From Streptomyces sp. NBC_01341 (GTDB lineage Bacteria > Actinomycetota > Actinomycetes > Streptomycetales > Streptomycetaceae): DNA of 64,000 bases. The position numbers were made by a program, and so were the translations under genes. Where the stretch lies: NCBI RefSeq assembly GCF_035946055.1, contig NZ_CP108364.1, positions 2,666,001 to 2,730,000 of the forward strand, given 5' to 3'. Under the pieces are notes generated by a model, which saw only the letters and a list, made by a program, of their open reading frames with translations, did no database searches and was not told the DNA's origin. Below are positions 9,101 through 17,038 of this stretch, piece after piece (position 1 is the first letter of the stretch; each line of letters starts with the position of its first letter).

Positions 9101-9613
9101 CAGCAGGTCACTGACGAGGGTCGGGAAGGACCTGGTGAGGGCCGGGTAGGGGCCGGGTGCCTCGCGCAGCACGCGGGCGGCGAGCTGGTAGCGGGTGGCG
9201 TCGGCGAGCAGGCGGGTCGTCGGTTCGAGACCGATGCGCAGTCCGTGCTCGGTCAGGAGCCGTCCGGCGAAGGCATGGTAGGTGGAGATGCTGGGTTCGC
9301 CCGGAGGGTTGTCCGGGTCGATGACGTCCGGGTCGGTGACCCCGGCGGCGGCGAGGGCCTTCCGCACCCGCTCGGCGAGCTCGCCGGCCGCCTTGTTGGT
9401 GAAGGTCAGGCCGAGCACCTGTTCCGGGGCGACCTGGCCGGTCCCGACCAGCCACACCACCCGGGCGGCCATCACCGTCGTCTTGCCCGAGCCGGCTCCG
9501 GCGACGATCACCTGTGGAGCGGGCGGCGCGGTGATGCAGGCCGTCTGCTCCGGGGTGAAGGGGATCCCGAGGAGTTCCTTGAGCTGCTCGGGATCGGTGA
9601 TGCGGGAGGACAC
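6146..9613 (-). CDS. adnB: AdnB-type helicase-nuclease subunit
   Basis: Large recombination helicase-nuclease of about 1155 residues. An N-terminal UvrD-type motor shows Walker A AGAGSGKTT and LLDEYQDTS. A C-terminal RecB-like nuclease shows GRIDAVYR, VDWKTT and QLAVYRL. It pairs with the next gene upstream. By gene order and domain layout this is the AdnB partner of the heterodimeric AdnAB end-resection machine. No cysteine cluster is visible in its nuclease part, unlike its partner. A low-complexity insert with EEPPYGD repeats separates motor and nuclease. The start is uncertain: GTG 9613 (VSSRITDPEQ) fits the family N-terminus, and an in-frame GTG at 9646 would add 11 residues. Neither has a strong ribosome site. 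Confidence 0.82.
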   Translation of the reverse strand: MSSRITDPEQLKELLGIPFTPEQTACITAPPAPQVIVAGAGSGKTTVMAARVVWLVGTGQVAPEQVLGLTFTNKAAGELAERVRKALAAAGVTDPDVIDPDNPPGEPSISTYHAFAGRLLTEHGLRIGLEPTTRLLADATRYQLAARVLREAPGPYPALTRSFPTLVSDLLALDAELAEHLVPPGQLAEHDTGLLHALGTARLTNAELRKIPETAEARRELLGLTRRYREAKRGRDLLDFGDQIALSAELALTRPEVGAILRDEFRVVLLDEYQDTSVAQRLLLAALFGGGGADGTAGHAVTAVGDPCQAIYGWRGASVANLDDFPDHFPHADGTPATRYSLSENRRSGGRLLHLANGLAEPLRALHEGVEALRPAPGAERDGMVRCALLRTHAEEIDWLGDSLAHLVRTGTAPGEIAVLCRSAGDFPRIQAALVARDIPVEVVGLSGLLHLPEVADLVAVCEVLQDPGANASLVRLLTGPRWRIGPRDLALLGRRARLLVHRSTPGDADTDPGRRLAEAVEGVDPSEAISLADALDTFLESAGSEDDQLPFSAEARVRFARLATELRELRRSLADPLMDVLHRVLATTGLEVELSASPHALAARRRETLANFLDVAAGFAAVDGEASLLAFLGFLRTAAQYEKGLDNALPGGENTVKVLTAHKSKGLEWDVVAVPGLVTGQFPSTQSRDAWTSQSQVLPHALRGDAVTLPVLRSFDAKGLKEFKEEMKEHQRTEELRLGYVTLTRPRSLLLGSGHWWGPSQKKPRGPSAFLDALYEHCAAGYGEIEVWADEPETDEENPALQEKDAGRAWPLPLDATALARRRAARDTVLAHLDTLAAAPPASAYEEPVRARGQRAYDEEPPYGDEEPPYGDEEPPYDEAAAPYDDPFPDGGGTASGGGGAARPSHPAPHVPAARAPGDPGHTPEESRTLASWDRDLDALAGELRRARATVRDVVVPSTLSATQLLHLADDPDGFARELARPMPRAPQPAARRGTRFHAWVESRFEELPLPMLGPDELPGGDGSDAEIADERDLAELKDAFERTEYARRTPYRVETPFQIALGGRVIRGRIDAVYRTGDTYEIVDWKTTRHRTADPLQLAVYRLAWAELHGLPLEAVTATFLYVRTGETVRPTGLPGRAELEKLLLDEPPPRGR
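6980..7040. repeat. 21-bp tandem repeat inside adnB
   Basis: Almost three copies of a 21-bp unit starting at 6980, 7001 and 7022. They encode EEPPYGD repeats in the linker between the motor and nuclease domains. The copies are identical except at the end of the last, so they are recent or kept homogeneous by slippage. Confidence 0.9.
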
Positions 9614-9673
9614 TCCAGGAAGGCTAACCGGACGCACCGACAACACCGTCCCGCACGGATGCCGCCGGAAAGA

Positions 9674-12600
9674 TCATTCGATGATCTGACGGCCTTCGGG
9701 CTGCGCGCTGCACGACGCCCGGAACGAGCAGTGGGTGCAGTGCTGACCCGTGGTGGGGGTGAAGCGTTCGTCCAGGACCCGGCCGGCCGCCGTGGCGAGC
9801 AGGTCCGAGACCCATTCCCCGGAGAGGGGCTCCTGGGCCTGCACCTTGGGAAGGGCGTCGCCGCCCTCCTTCTTCGGGGCGGGCTGGCGCAGCTGTACGA
9901 GCTCCGCTCCGCCGGATTCGGGGCGCCGGCCGTCGAAGACGTCGTCGACGGCCCCTTCCCCGACAGCCAGCTGATACACGGCGAGCTGGGGGTGGGAAGC
10001 CACCTCGTCCCTGGTCGGAGCCCCCTTGCCCGTCTTGAAGTCGACGACGTACGCCCGGCCCTCGGCGTCCTGCTCGACCCGGTCCATGGAACCCCGGATG
10101 CGCACCGCGTGCTCGCCCGCTTCGAGGGTGACGTCGAAGTCGTGCTCGCTGGCCGCGGGGGTGCGGCCGGACCGGTCCATGACGTGCCAGCTCAGGAAGC
10201 GCTCCAGGGCGGCGCGCGCCTGGTCCTTCTCCTGCTGCGACTTCCACGGGGCGTCGAACACCAGGCCGTCCCAGACGGAGTCGAGCCGTTCCATCAGCAC
10301 GTCCAGATCGGCGGCGGTGCGTCCGGAGGCCACCTCGTCCGCCAGGACGTGGACGACGTTGCCGAAGCCCTGGGCGGCCGTCGCCGGGGCGTCGGCCTTC
10401 ACCTCGCGGCCCAGGAACCACTGGAGGGCGCAGGTGTTGGCGAGCTGGTCGAGCGCGCTCCCGGAGAGCGCGACGGGGCGGTCCCGGTCGCGCAGCGGGA
10501 CCTCGGAGCGGGTCGGCTCGTTCAGCCCCCACCAGCGGTGCGGATGGGCGGCCGGTACGAGCGGCCGGCCCTCGTCGTCGCTGAGCGCCGCGAGCCGGGC
10601 GAGCCGCCGGGCCGCCGCGTCGCGCAGGGCGTCCGAGGCGTCGGGGTCGACGGTCGTGGCCCGGAGCTCGGCGACGAGCGCGGCCACCGCGAGCGGCCGG
10701 CGGGGGCGGCCGGTGACGTCCCGGGGCTCGGCACCGAGCTCGGTGAGGAAGCGTGAGGGCTGGTCGCCGTCGTCGGCGGGGGCCTTGACGGCCGTGACGA
10801 CGAGGCGGTCGCGGGCGCGGGTGGCGGCGACGTAGAACAGCCGTCGTTCCTCGGCCAGGAGCGCCCCCGGGGTGAGCGGCTCCGCCAGGCCGTCGCGGCC
10901 GATCCGGTCCGCCTCCAGGAGCGATCCGCGCCGTCGCAGGTCCGGCCAGAGCCCCTCCTGCACCCCGGCGACGACCACCAGGGGCCATTCCAGGCCCTTG
11001 GAGCGGTGCGCGGTCATCAGGCGTACGGCGTCGGGCCGTACGGCCCGCCGGGACAGGGTGTCGGCGGCGATGTCCTGGGCGTCGACCTCTTCGAGGAAGT
11101 TGAGGGCACCCCGCCCGCCGGTACGCTCCTCGGCCCGCGCGGCGGTGTCGAAGAGGGCGCACACGGCGTCGAGGTCCCGGTCGGCGTTCCGCCCGCCCGC
11201 ACTGCCGCGCAGTGCGGCGCGCTCGAGCCGGCCGGGCCAGGGGGTGCCGTTCCACAGGGTCCACAGGGCCTCTTCGGCGGTGCCGCCGCCCTCGAGGAGC
11301 TCGCGCGCCTTCCGCAGGAGCGCGCCGAGGCGCTGCGCGCCCCGGGCGTAAGCGGGGTCGTGCGTGACCAGCCGTTCGGGCTCGGCGAGAGCTCTGGCCA
11401 GCAGCTCGCCGGACGGCGGTGGCACGTGGTTGCCGGCGGCCCGTTCCTCGTCGCGCAGGGCCCGGCCCAGGCGGCGCAGGTCAGCGGCGTCCATCGAACC
11501 GAGGGGCGAGGTGAGGAGGGCGAAGGCCGTCTCGGTGTCGAGCGGGCCGGACCGGCCGGCTCCCGCGCCGCCGTCGCCCTGGGCCCCGTCGCCCTCCGCG
11601 CCACCGCCGTCCCCGCCCCCGGAGACGCCGCGGGACTCCGCGGACCCGGACGCGGCGGATGACCCGGCAGATTCGGATGACTCGGATGACTCGGATGACT
11701 CGGATGACTCCGGCATACCGGACGTCGACCCCCCGCCGGGGAGCGCCGCCGTCGCCACGGTCCGCAGCGCCGTCAGGAGCGGGGCGACCGCGGGTTCGTG
11801 ACGCAGCGGGAGATCGTCCCCGTCCACCTCCAGAGGGACCCCGGCGGAGGTGAGCGCCCGGCGCACGGCCGGGAGCGAGCGTCCCCCGGCGCGTACGAGG
11901 ACCGCCATGTCCCGCCAGGGCACGCCGTCCTCCAGGTGCGCGCGCCGGAGCAGATCGGCGATGTTCTCCAGCTCGGCGGAGGCCGTCGGATAGGTGTACG
12001 CCTCGACACGCCCCCCCTCGCGTGCGGCGGCCGGCTCGCGATGGGCGCGGACCCTGTCCGAGGGCAGACGGGTGAGCGGCATACGGCGGGTGAGCAGCCG
12101 GGTGGCGGCGAGCAGCCGGGCGCCCGACCGGCGCGAGGTGGTGAGGACTCCGACGGGGGCACGCGCTCCGTCGGCGCGACGGAAGGCGTCGGGAAAGTCC
12201 AGGATGCCGTTCACGTCGGCGCCCCGGAAGGCATAGATCGACTGGTCGGGGTCACCGAAGGCGACCAGGGTCCGTCCGCCGCCGCCACCGGGGACGGCGC
12301 TCCCCCGATTTCCGGCGAGCGCGTGCAGCAGGCGCACCTGGGAGGGGTCCGTGTCCTGGTATTCGTCGACGAACACGGCGTCGTAGCTGCGGGCCAGCAC
12401 CGCTGCCACCTCCGGGCGCTCCGCGAGGAGGACAGCGCGGTGGACCAGCTCGGCGTAGTCGAGGACACCCTGGGCGTCGAGGACGTCGAGGTACTCGGCG
12501 AGGAACTGTGCGGCGGCGCTCCAGTCCGGGCGGCCGGTGCGCCTGGCGAAGTCGGCGAGCGCGTCCGGGCCGAGGCCGAGTTCCCGGCTGCGCGCCAGCA

Positions 12601-13165
12601 CCGCGCGCACCTCGTCGGCGAAGCCCCGGGTGGTCAGGCAGGCACGCAGCTCGTCCGGCCAGCGGACATGGGCGAGCCCCGTGCGTTCCAGGCCGATCTG
12701 GCCGGCGAGGAGTTCCCGGACGGTGACGTCCTGCTCGGGGCCGGACAGCAGGCGGAGCGGATCGGCGAACAGGTCGGCGTCCTGGTGGGCCCGGACCAGG
12801 GCGTAGCAGTACGAGTGGAAGGTGGTGGCCTGCGGCCCCCGGGCGCCGCCGAGCCGTGCCGCCATCCGGTCGCGCAGTTCGACCGCCGCCTTGCGGCTGA
12901 AGGTGAGGACCAGGATGCGGGCGGGGTCGGCCCCTCCTGCCACGCGCCGGGCGACGGCTTCGACCAGCGTCGTGGTCTTTCCGGTGCCCGGCCCCGCGAG
13001 GACCAGAAGCGGGCCGTCCCGGTGGTCGACCACGGCGCGCTGCGCGGCGTCCAGGAGAGGGGGCCGCGCGGAGCCCGGGGGTGTCCGCACCAGTCGGTAC
13101 GCGCCCGGAGCCCGCCGCCGTGCCTGACGGTGCGGGCTGTTCCGGGTGGTGGAGGAGGAGCTCAC
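9674..13165 (-). CDS. adnA: AdnA-type helicase-nuclease subunit with Fe-S cluster motif
   Basis: Second large helicase-nuclease, 1163 residues, with Walker A LAGPGTGKTTT near residue 57, VDEYQDTDPS, and a C-terminal RecB-type nuclease (RIRGSMDRV, VDFKTG, QLAVYQL). Cysteines in NTCALQWF and CTHCSFRASC bracket the nuclease as in iron-sulfur RecB/AddB nucleases. Gene order places it first in the adnA-adnB-dipeptidase-nudC run, 60 bases before adnB. The pair has been reported as essential in Streptomyces. A Gly/Ser-rich insert of roughly 55 residues, with Ser-Glu-Ser repeats, interrupts the motor. The start is a GTG at 13165 with no clear ribosome site. Confidence 0.82.
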   Translation of the reverse strand: MSSSSTTRNSPHRQARRRAPGAYRLVRTPPGSARPPLLDAAQRAVVDHRDGPLLVLAGPGTGKTTTLVEAVARRVAGGADPARILVLTFSRKAAVELRDRMAARLGGARGPQATTFHSYCYALVRAHQDADLFADPLRLLSGPEQDVTVRELLAGQIGLERTGLAHVRWPDELRACLTTRGFADEVRAVLARSRELGLGPDALADFARRTGRPDWSAAAQFLAEYLDVLDAQGVLDYAELVHRAVLLAERPEVAAVLARSYDAVFVDEYQDTDPSQVRLLHALAGNRGSAVPGGGGGRTLVAFGDPDQSIYAFRGADVNGILDFPDAFRRADGARAPVGVLTTSRRSGARLLAATRLLTRRMPLTRLPSDRVRAHREPAAAREGGRVEAYTYPTASAELENIADLLRRAHLEDGVPWRDMAVLVRAGGRSLPAVRRALTSAGVPLEVDGDDLPLRHEPAVAPLLTALRTVATAALPGGGSTSGMPESSESSESSESSESAGSSAASGSAESRGVSGGGDGGGAEGDGAQGDGGAGAGRSGPLDTETAFALLTSPLGSMDAADLRRLGRALRDEERAAGNHVPPPSGELLARALAEPERLVTHDPAYARGAQRLGALLRKARELLEGGGTAEEALWTLWNGTPWPGRLERAALRGSAGGRNADRDLDAVCALFDTAARAEERTGGRGALNFLEEVDAQDIAADTLSRRAVRPDAVRLMTAHRSKGLEWPLVVVAGVQEGLWPDLRRRGSLLEADRIGRDGLAEPLTPGALLAEERRLFYVAATRARDRLVVTAVKAPADDGDQPSRFLTELGAEPRDVTGRPRRPLAVAALVAELRATTVDPDASDALRDAAARRLARLAALSDDEGRPLVPAAHPHRWWGLNEPTRSEVPLRDRDRPVALSGSALDQLANTCALQWFLGREVKADAPATAAQGFGNVVHVLADEVASGRTAADLDVLMERLDSVWDGLVFDAPWKSQQEKDQARAALERFLSWHVMDRSGRTPAASEHDFDVTLEAGEHAVRIRGSMDRVEQDAEGRAYVVDFKTGKGAPTRDEVASHPQLAVYQLAVGEGAVDDVFDGRRPESGGAELVQLRQPAPKKEGGDALPKVQAQEPLSGEWVSDLLATAAGRVLDERFTPTTGQHCTHCSFRASCSAQPEGRQIIE
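11673..11708. repeat. 9-bp microsatellite inside adnA
   Basis: Four perfect copies of TCGGATGAC, encoding a Ser-Glu-Ser-Ser run on the minus strand inside a low-complexity insert of AdnA. The unit is a multiple of three, so length changes keep the frame. Confidence 0.95.
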
Positions 13166-13541
13166 GTGGATCGCCGGTCCTGATGGGTGTACTGGTCTGC
13201 GCGGTGGTCCGGCCCGAAGGGTGACGGCCGGGTGGTGCGGGCCGGAGCCGTGAAGGCCCGGTGATGACGGACAACGAACGAGGGAGCGAAGCGTGTCGCG
13301 TCCGGATGACGCTACGCCGTCGAGGGGACGCGACGCAGCGGGAGAGCCGTGTCCCGCGTCAGATGTGAACCCGGTGCGCCCCGCTCACCGGCCAGCCGCC
13401 TGTGCCTCCGGCGCACGATGGCCGAAGCTGTCGGATGTGAGCTTTCTCGCCCTCCCCCCGCACACCGCGCGCGTGGACGCCCTCCCCCCGCACACCGCGC
13501 GCGCCCGTGTCCGCGTGCCGGCAGCCGCTCCTGTCCGGGCC
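13166..13541. other. Intergenic region upstream of adnA
   Basis: Between the ATL stop and the adnA start, both on the minus strand. I see no convincing gene. It carries a direct repeat of 26 identical bases (13448-13473 and 13478-13503, offset 30), C/G-rich with a GCACACCGCGCGCG core. No clear promoter was recognised. Confidence 0.6.
13448..13503. repeat. Two-copy 26-bp direct repeat (30-bp period)
   Basis: Identical 26-base copies begin at 13448 and 13478, separated by TGGA. They lie in the non-coding stretch between the ATL gene and adnA, about 300 bases upstream of the adnA start. Confidence 0.92.
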
Positions 13542-13949
13542 TCAGTCACGGTCGCCGTCGGTCCCGGGGCCGACGGCGGAGGTTCCGTCCCACCTGGCGC
13601 GCCGCATGTCGAGGCGCGGGAGGTGGCCGTCCGAGGACCGGGAGGCGGTACGCAGCGGTGTGCCCTCTTCGCGGTAGTGGTCCAGCGCCCGCAGTTCGTG
13701 GCCCGGCAGCAGCGCACCGTCGGCCCGGACCACGCGCCACCAGGGCCCCGCGGAGCCGTACAGGGCCATCACCCGGCCGACCTGTCTCGGTCCTCCGTCG
13801 CCCAGCCACTCGGCGACGTCGCCGTACGTCATGACGCGGCCGGGCGGGATCAGGTCCGCGACGTCCAGGACCCGCTCGGCGTAGGCGGGCAGTTCGGGGG
13901 CCGGGGGCGGTGTGCCCGTCCGTCCGCCGCTCGTCCGGTCTTCGCTCAT
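13542..13949 (-). CDS. Alkyltransferase-like (ATL/MGMT-fold) DNA-binding protein
   Basis: A 135-residue protein with the MGMT C-terminal fold: IPPGRVMTYGDVAEWLG forms the DNA-binding helix region and GPWWRVVRADG the active-site turn. In true O6-alkylguanine methyltransferases that turn reads PCHRV. Here the acceptor Cys is replaced by Trp, as in ATL proteins, which flag alkylated guanines for nucleotide excision repair and do not repair them directly. The start is taken at ATG 13949 (MSEDRTS); ATG 13958 is an alternative. It lies upstream of adnA on the same strand, a position that fits DNA repair. Confidence 0.85.
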   Translation of the reverse strand: MSEDRTSGGRTGTPPPAPELPAYAERVLDVADLIPPGRVMTYGDVAEWLGDGGPRQVGRVMALYGSAGPWWRVVRADGALLPGHELRALDHYREEGTPLRTASRSSDGHLPRLDMRRARWDGTSAVGPGTDGDRD

Positions 13950-14168
13950 CCGTCCCATCCTGCCGTACGCCACCGACAGCCGGGCCCGTCCGGTGTCGCC
14001 CCGGTCGCCCACCCCGCGGGCGCACGCCGGGGCGCGTGTGTTGCGCATCGCACCCGCACAATGCACCCTGATGCCCCCCTCTGTCTGCGGGCCGTGCCAC
14101 CATCGTGCGGGCGGTGACCGGTGATACGAGAACACGAAGATCCATCAGAGGCGACGAAGGAGCAGGGC

Positions 14169-16961
14169 GTGCAGCCACCGAAGGCGGCGGACGCCTCTGA
14201 TGCGGAGTCGCGCGCGGATACCTCCGGAGCACCGTCCGGCGGGCCGGACGACTTCCCGGACGAGCCTGCCGACGGCACCCGCCGTGACGGCTCACCGGAG
14301 GCCGGGAGTGCCCCGGAGCCGCCCCGTGAGAGGGCCTCGGGCTCGACGCTGTCCTCCGTCGCGGCGCTGAGCGACCGGGTGTCGGGCGACGAACCTCTGC
14401 TGCCCGCCCGGGTGCACCGCCCGTCCGATCTGCTGCGGCTCCTCATCGGTGTCCTCGCGATCGCGCTGCTGTTCTCCATCGCGGCGTTCGCGCAGGGGAC
14501 CACCACCGGGCTCGAGAACGACATCTCCAAGGGCACGGACCAGGCGCCCGATCTGCTGATCAAGCTCGCCGGCCTGGTGTCCAGCATCGCCGTGCTCCTG
14601 GTGCCGGTCGCGTTCGCGATCGAGCGCCTGGTGAAACGCGACGGGCTGCGGATCGCGGACGGCGTCCTCGCCGCCGTACTGGCCCACGGGGTGACCCTGG
14701 CCACGGACCTCTGGGTGGCCAGATCGGCTTCCGGGACGATCCGGGACGCCCTGACGCAGCCCCAGCCCGGGGCGGCGCTCACCGACCCCGTGCACGGCTA
14801 TCTGGCCCCGGTGATCGCCTATATGACCGCGGTGGGGATGGCCCGCAGACCCAGGTGGCGGGTGGTGCTGTGGGTGGTGCTGCTCCTCGACGCCTTCGCG
14901 ATGCTGGTCGGCGGCTACACCACGCCGTTCTCGATCGTCCTCACGGTGCTGATCGGCTGGACCGTGGCCTACGGCACGCTGTACGCCGTCGGGTCACCGA
15001 ACGTCCGCCCCACGGGTCAGCATCTGATGGCCGGTCTGCGCCACGTCGGCTTCCGTCCGGTGGCCGCGATGCGTACCGAGGAGTCGCATGACAACCTCGA
15101 CCAGGGCGACCGGGGGCGCCGCTATCTGGTGACCCTGGAGGACGGGCCACCGCTGGACGTGACGGTCGTCGACCGTGAACAGCAGGCCCAGGGCTTCTTC
15201 TACCGGGTGTGGCGCAGGCTCACCCTGCGCAGCATCACCCAGCGCCGCTCCATCCAGTCCCTGCGCCAGGCGCTGGAACAAGAGGCGCTCCTCGCGTACG
15301 CCGCGATTGCCGCCGGAGCCAACGCGCCCAAGCTGATCGCGACCTCCGAGCTCGGCCCTGACGCCGTGATGCTGGTCTACGAGCACATCGGCGGGCGCTC
15401 GCTGGACTCGATGGAGGACCAGGAGATCACCGACGACCTGGTGCGGGGCGCCTGGCGCCAGGTGCGCGCGCTCCAGTCGCGACGCATCGCGCACCGCACA
15501 CTCACCGGGGACTCGATCCTGGTGGATCGTTCCGGCACGGTGTTCGTCACGGACCTGCGGGGCGGCGAGATCGCGGCGGGCGACCTGATCCTGCGGATGG
15601 ACGTCGCCCAGCTGCTGACCACCACCGGACTGCGGGTGGGCGCGGAGCGGGCCGTCGCCGGGGCTCTCGCCGTCCTCGGGCCGGACGCGGTGGCCGACTG
15701 CCTGCCGCTGCTCCAGCCGATCGCCCTGAGCCGCTCGACCCGGGCGACCCTGCGAAGGCTCGCCCGGGAACGTTCGCAGCGCGAGCGCGAGGCGGTGCTG
15801 GAAGCCTCGCAGGCGGCCAAGCAGGCCAGGGCGGAGGAACACGACACCGCGGAGTCCGGCGACCGCAAGGCCGTCCGCAAGTCGCTCCGCACCGAGAAGC
15901 AGGCGGAGAAGCGGGCGATAGACGATGCCCTGGAAGAGGCCCGCGAGGAGGACATGCTGGCGCAGATCCGGCGCCAGGTGCTGCTGATCCGCCCGCAGGC
16001 CCCGGTCGAACCGGTGCAGCTGGAGCGCATCAAGCCGCGCACCCTCTTCACCTTCATCGCGGGTTCCATCGCCGCCTACTTCCTGATCTCGCAGGTCACC
16101 GAGGCCGATTTCGGCACGGTGGTGGAACAGGCGGAGTGGGGCTGGGTGGCTGCGGCGCTGGGCTTCTCCGCGCTGAGCTACGTCGCCGCGGCGATGAGCC
16201 TGCTCGGCTTCGTGCCCGAGCGGGTGCCGTTCGGGAAGACGGTGCTGGCGCAGGTGGCCGGGTCGTTCGTGAAGATCGTGGCGCCCGCCGCGGTCGGCGG
16301 TGTGGCGCTGAACACCCGTTTCCTGCAGCGCGCGGGGGTGCGCCCCGGTCTCGCCGTGGCGAGCGTCGGCGCGTCCCAGCTGTTCGGCCTCGGCTGTCAC
16401 ATCCTCCTGCTGGCGCTCTTCGGATACCTGACGGGCACGGAGAAGACCCCGGACTCGCTCACCCCGTCGAGGACGGTGATCGCGGGCCTGCTGACGGTCG
16501 CGGTGCTCGTGCTCGTGGTGACCGCGATCCCGTTCCTCAGGAAGTTCGTGGTCACCCGGGTGCGGTCGCTGTTCGCCGGGGTCGTACCGCGCATGCTGGA
16601 CGTCGTGCAGCGGCCGCAGAAACTGATCACCGGCATCGGCGGCATGGTGCTGCTGACGGGTCTGTTCGTCCTCTGCCTCGACGCGTCGATCCGGGCGTTC
16701 AGCGGCCCAGGCGTCCCCCAGCTCAGCTACGCCAGCATCGCGGTCGTCTTCCTCGCGGGCAACGCCCTGGGGTCCGCGGCGCCCACCCCCGGTGGTGTGG
16801 GCGCGGTGGAGGGCGCGCTGACGCTGGGACTGATCGCGGTCGGCCTCCCCAAGGAGGTCGCGGCGCCGGCGGTGCTCCTGTACCGCGTGATGACGCTCTG
16901 GCTGCCGGTGCTCCCCGGCTGGATCTGCTTCAGTCAGCTGACGCGCAAGGGGGAGCTCTAG
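14169..16961 (+). CDS. Membrane protein: kinase-like domain fused to YbhN/LPG-flippase-type domain
   Basis: About 930 residues from GTG 14169, chosen because GAAGGAG sits 6 bases upstream; an in-frame GTG at 14121 would add 16. Layout: disordered acidic N-terminus to about 85; roughly six membrane helices between 88 and 277; a kinase-like segment about 345-510 (YEHIGGRS hinge, HRTLTGDSILVD loop, VTDLRGG). A charged coiled region follows at about 533-602. A C-terminal polytopic domain, about 628-930, resembles the YbhN/UPF0104 flippase family (the MprF-type flippase half). The catalytic Asp of the HRD motif is Thr and the following Asn position is Ser, so the kinase part is probably a pseudokinase. 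No aminoacyl-transfer domain is present. The substrate is unknown; lipid export is a guess from the family. Confidence 0.8.
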   Translation: MQPPKAADASDAESRADTSGAPSGGPDDFPDEPADGTRRDGSPEAGSAPEPPRERASGSTLSSVAALSDRVSGDEPLLPARVHRPSDLLRLLIGVLAIALLFSIAAFAQGTTTGLENDISKGTDQAPDLLIKLAGLVSSIAVLLVPVAFAIERLVKRDGLRIADGVLAAVLAHGVTLATDLWVARSASGTIRDALTQPQPGAALTDPVHGYLAPVIAYMTAVGMARRPRWRVVLWVVLLLDAFAMLVGGYTTPFSIVLTVLIGWTVAYGTLYAVGSPNVRPTGQHLMAGLRHVGFRPVAAMRTEESHDNLDQGDRGRRYLVTLEDGPPLDVTVVDREQQAQGFFYRVWRRLTLRSITQRRSIQSLRQALEQEALLAYAAIAAGANAPKLIATSELGPDAVMLVYEHIGGRSLDSMEDQEITDDLVRGAWRQVRALQSRRIAHRTLTGDSILVDRSGTVFVTDLRGGEIAAGDLILRMDVAQLLTTTGLRVGAERAVAGALAVLGPDAVADCLPLLQPIALSRSTRATLRRLARERSQREREAVLEASQAAKQARAEEHDTAESGDRKAVRKSLRTEKQAEKRAIDDALEEAREEDMLAQIRRQVLLIRPQAPVEPVQLERIKPRTLFTFIAGSIAAYFLISQVTEADFGTVVEQAEWGWVAAALGFSALSYVAAAMSLLGFVPERVPFGKTVLAQVAGSFVKIVAPAAVGGVALNTRFLQRAGVRPGLAVASVGASQLFGLGCHILLLALFGYLTGTEKTPDSLTPSRTVIAGLLTVAVLVLVVTAIPFLRKFVVTRVRSLFAGVVPRMLDVVQRPQKLITGIGGMVLLTGLFVLCLDASIRAFSGPGVPQLSYASIAVVFLAGNALGSAAPTPGGVGAVEGALTLGLIAVGLPKEVAAPAVLLYRVMTLWLPVLPGWICFSQLTRKGEL

Positions 16962-17038
16962 AACACGCGCGCGAGGCTGCGCCACTCGCATGGACCGCGT
17001 CCCGCGCGGTGCCCCACGTCCCGCCGCACGATGGGTCC

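Noticed and set aside
7865..10756. A 963-codon plus-strand open frame opposite adnB and adnA
   Set aside because: It spans two genuine genes on the other strand and has shadow-type composition.
13293..14117. Plus-strand frame opposite the ATL gene
   Set aside because: No motif; the opposite frame encodes an ATL protein with clear signatures.
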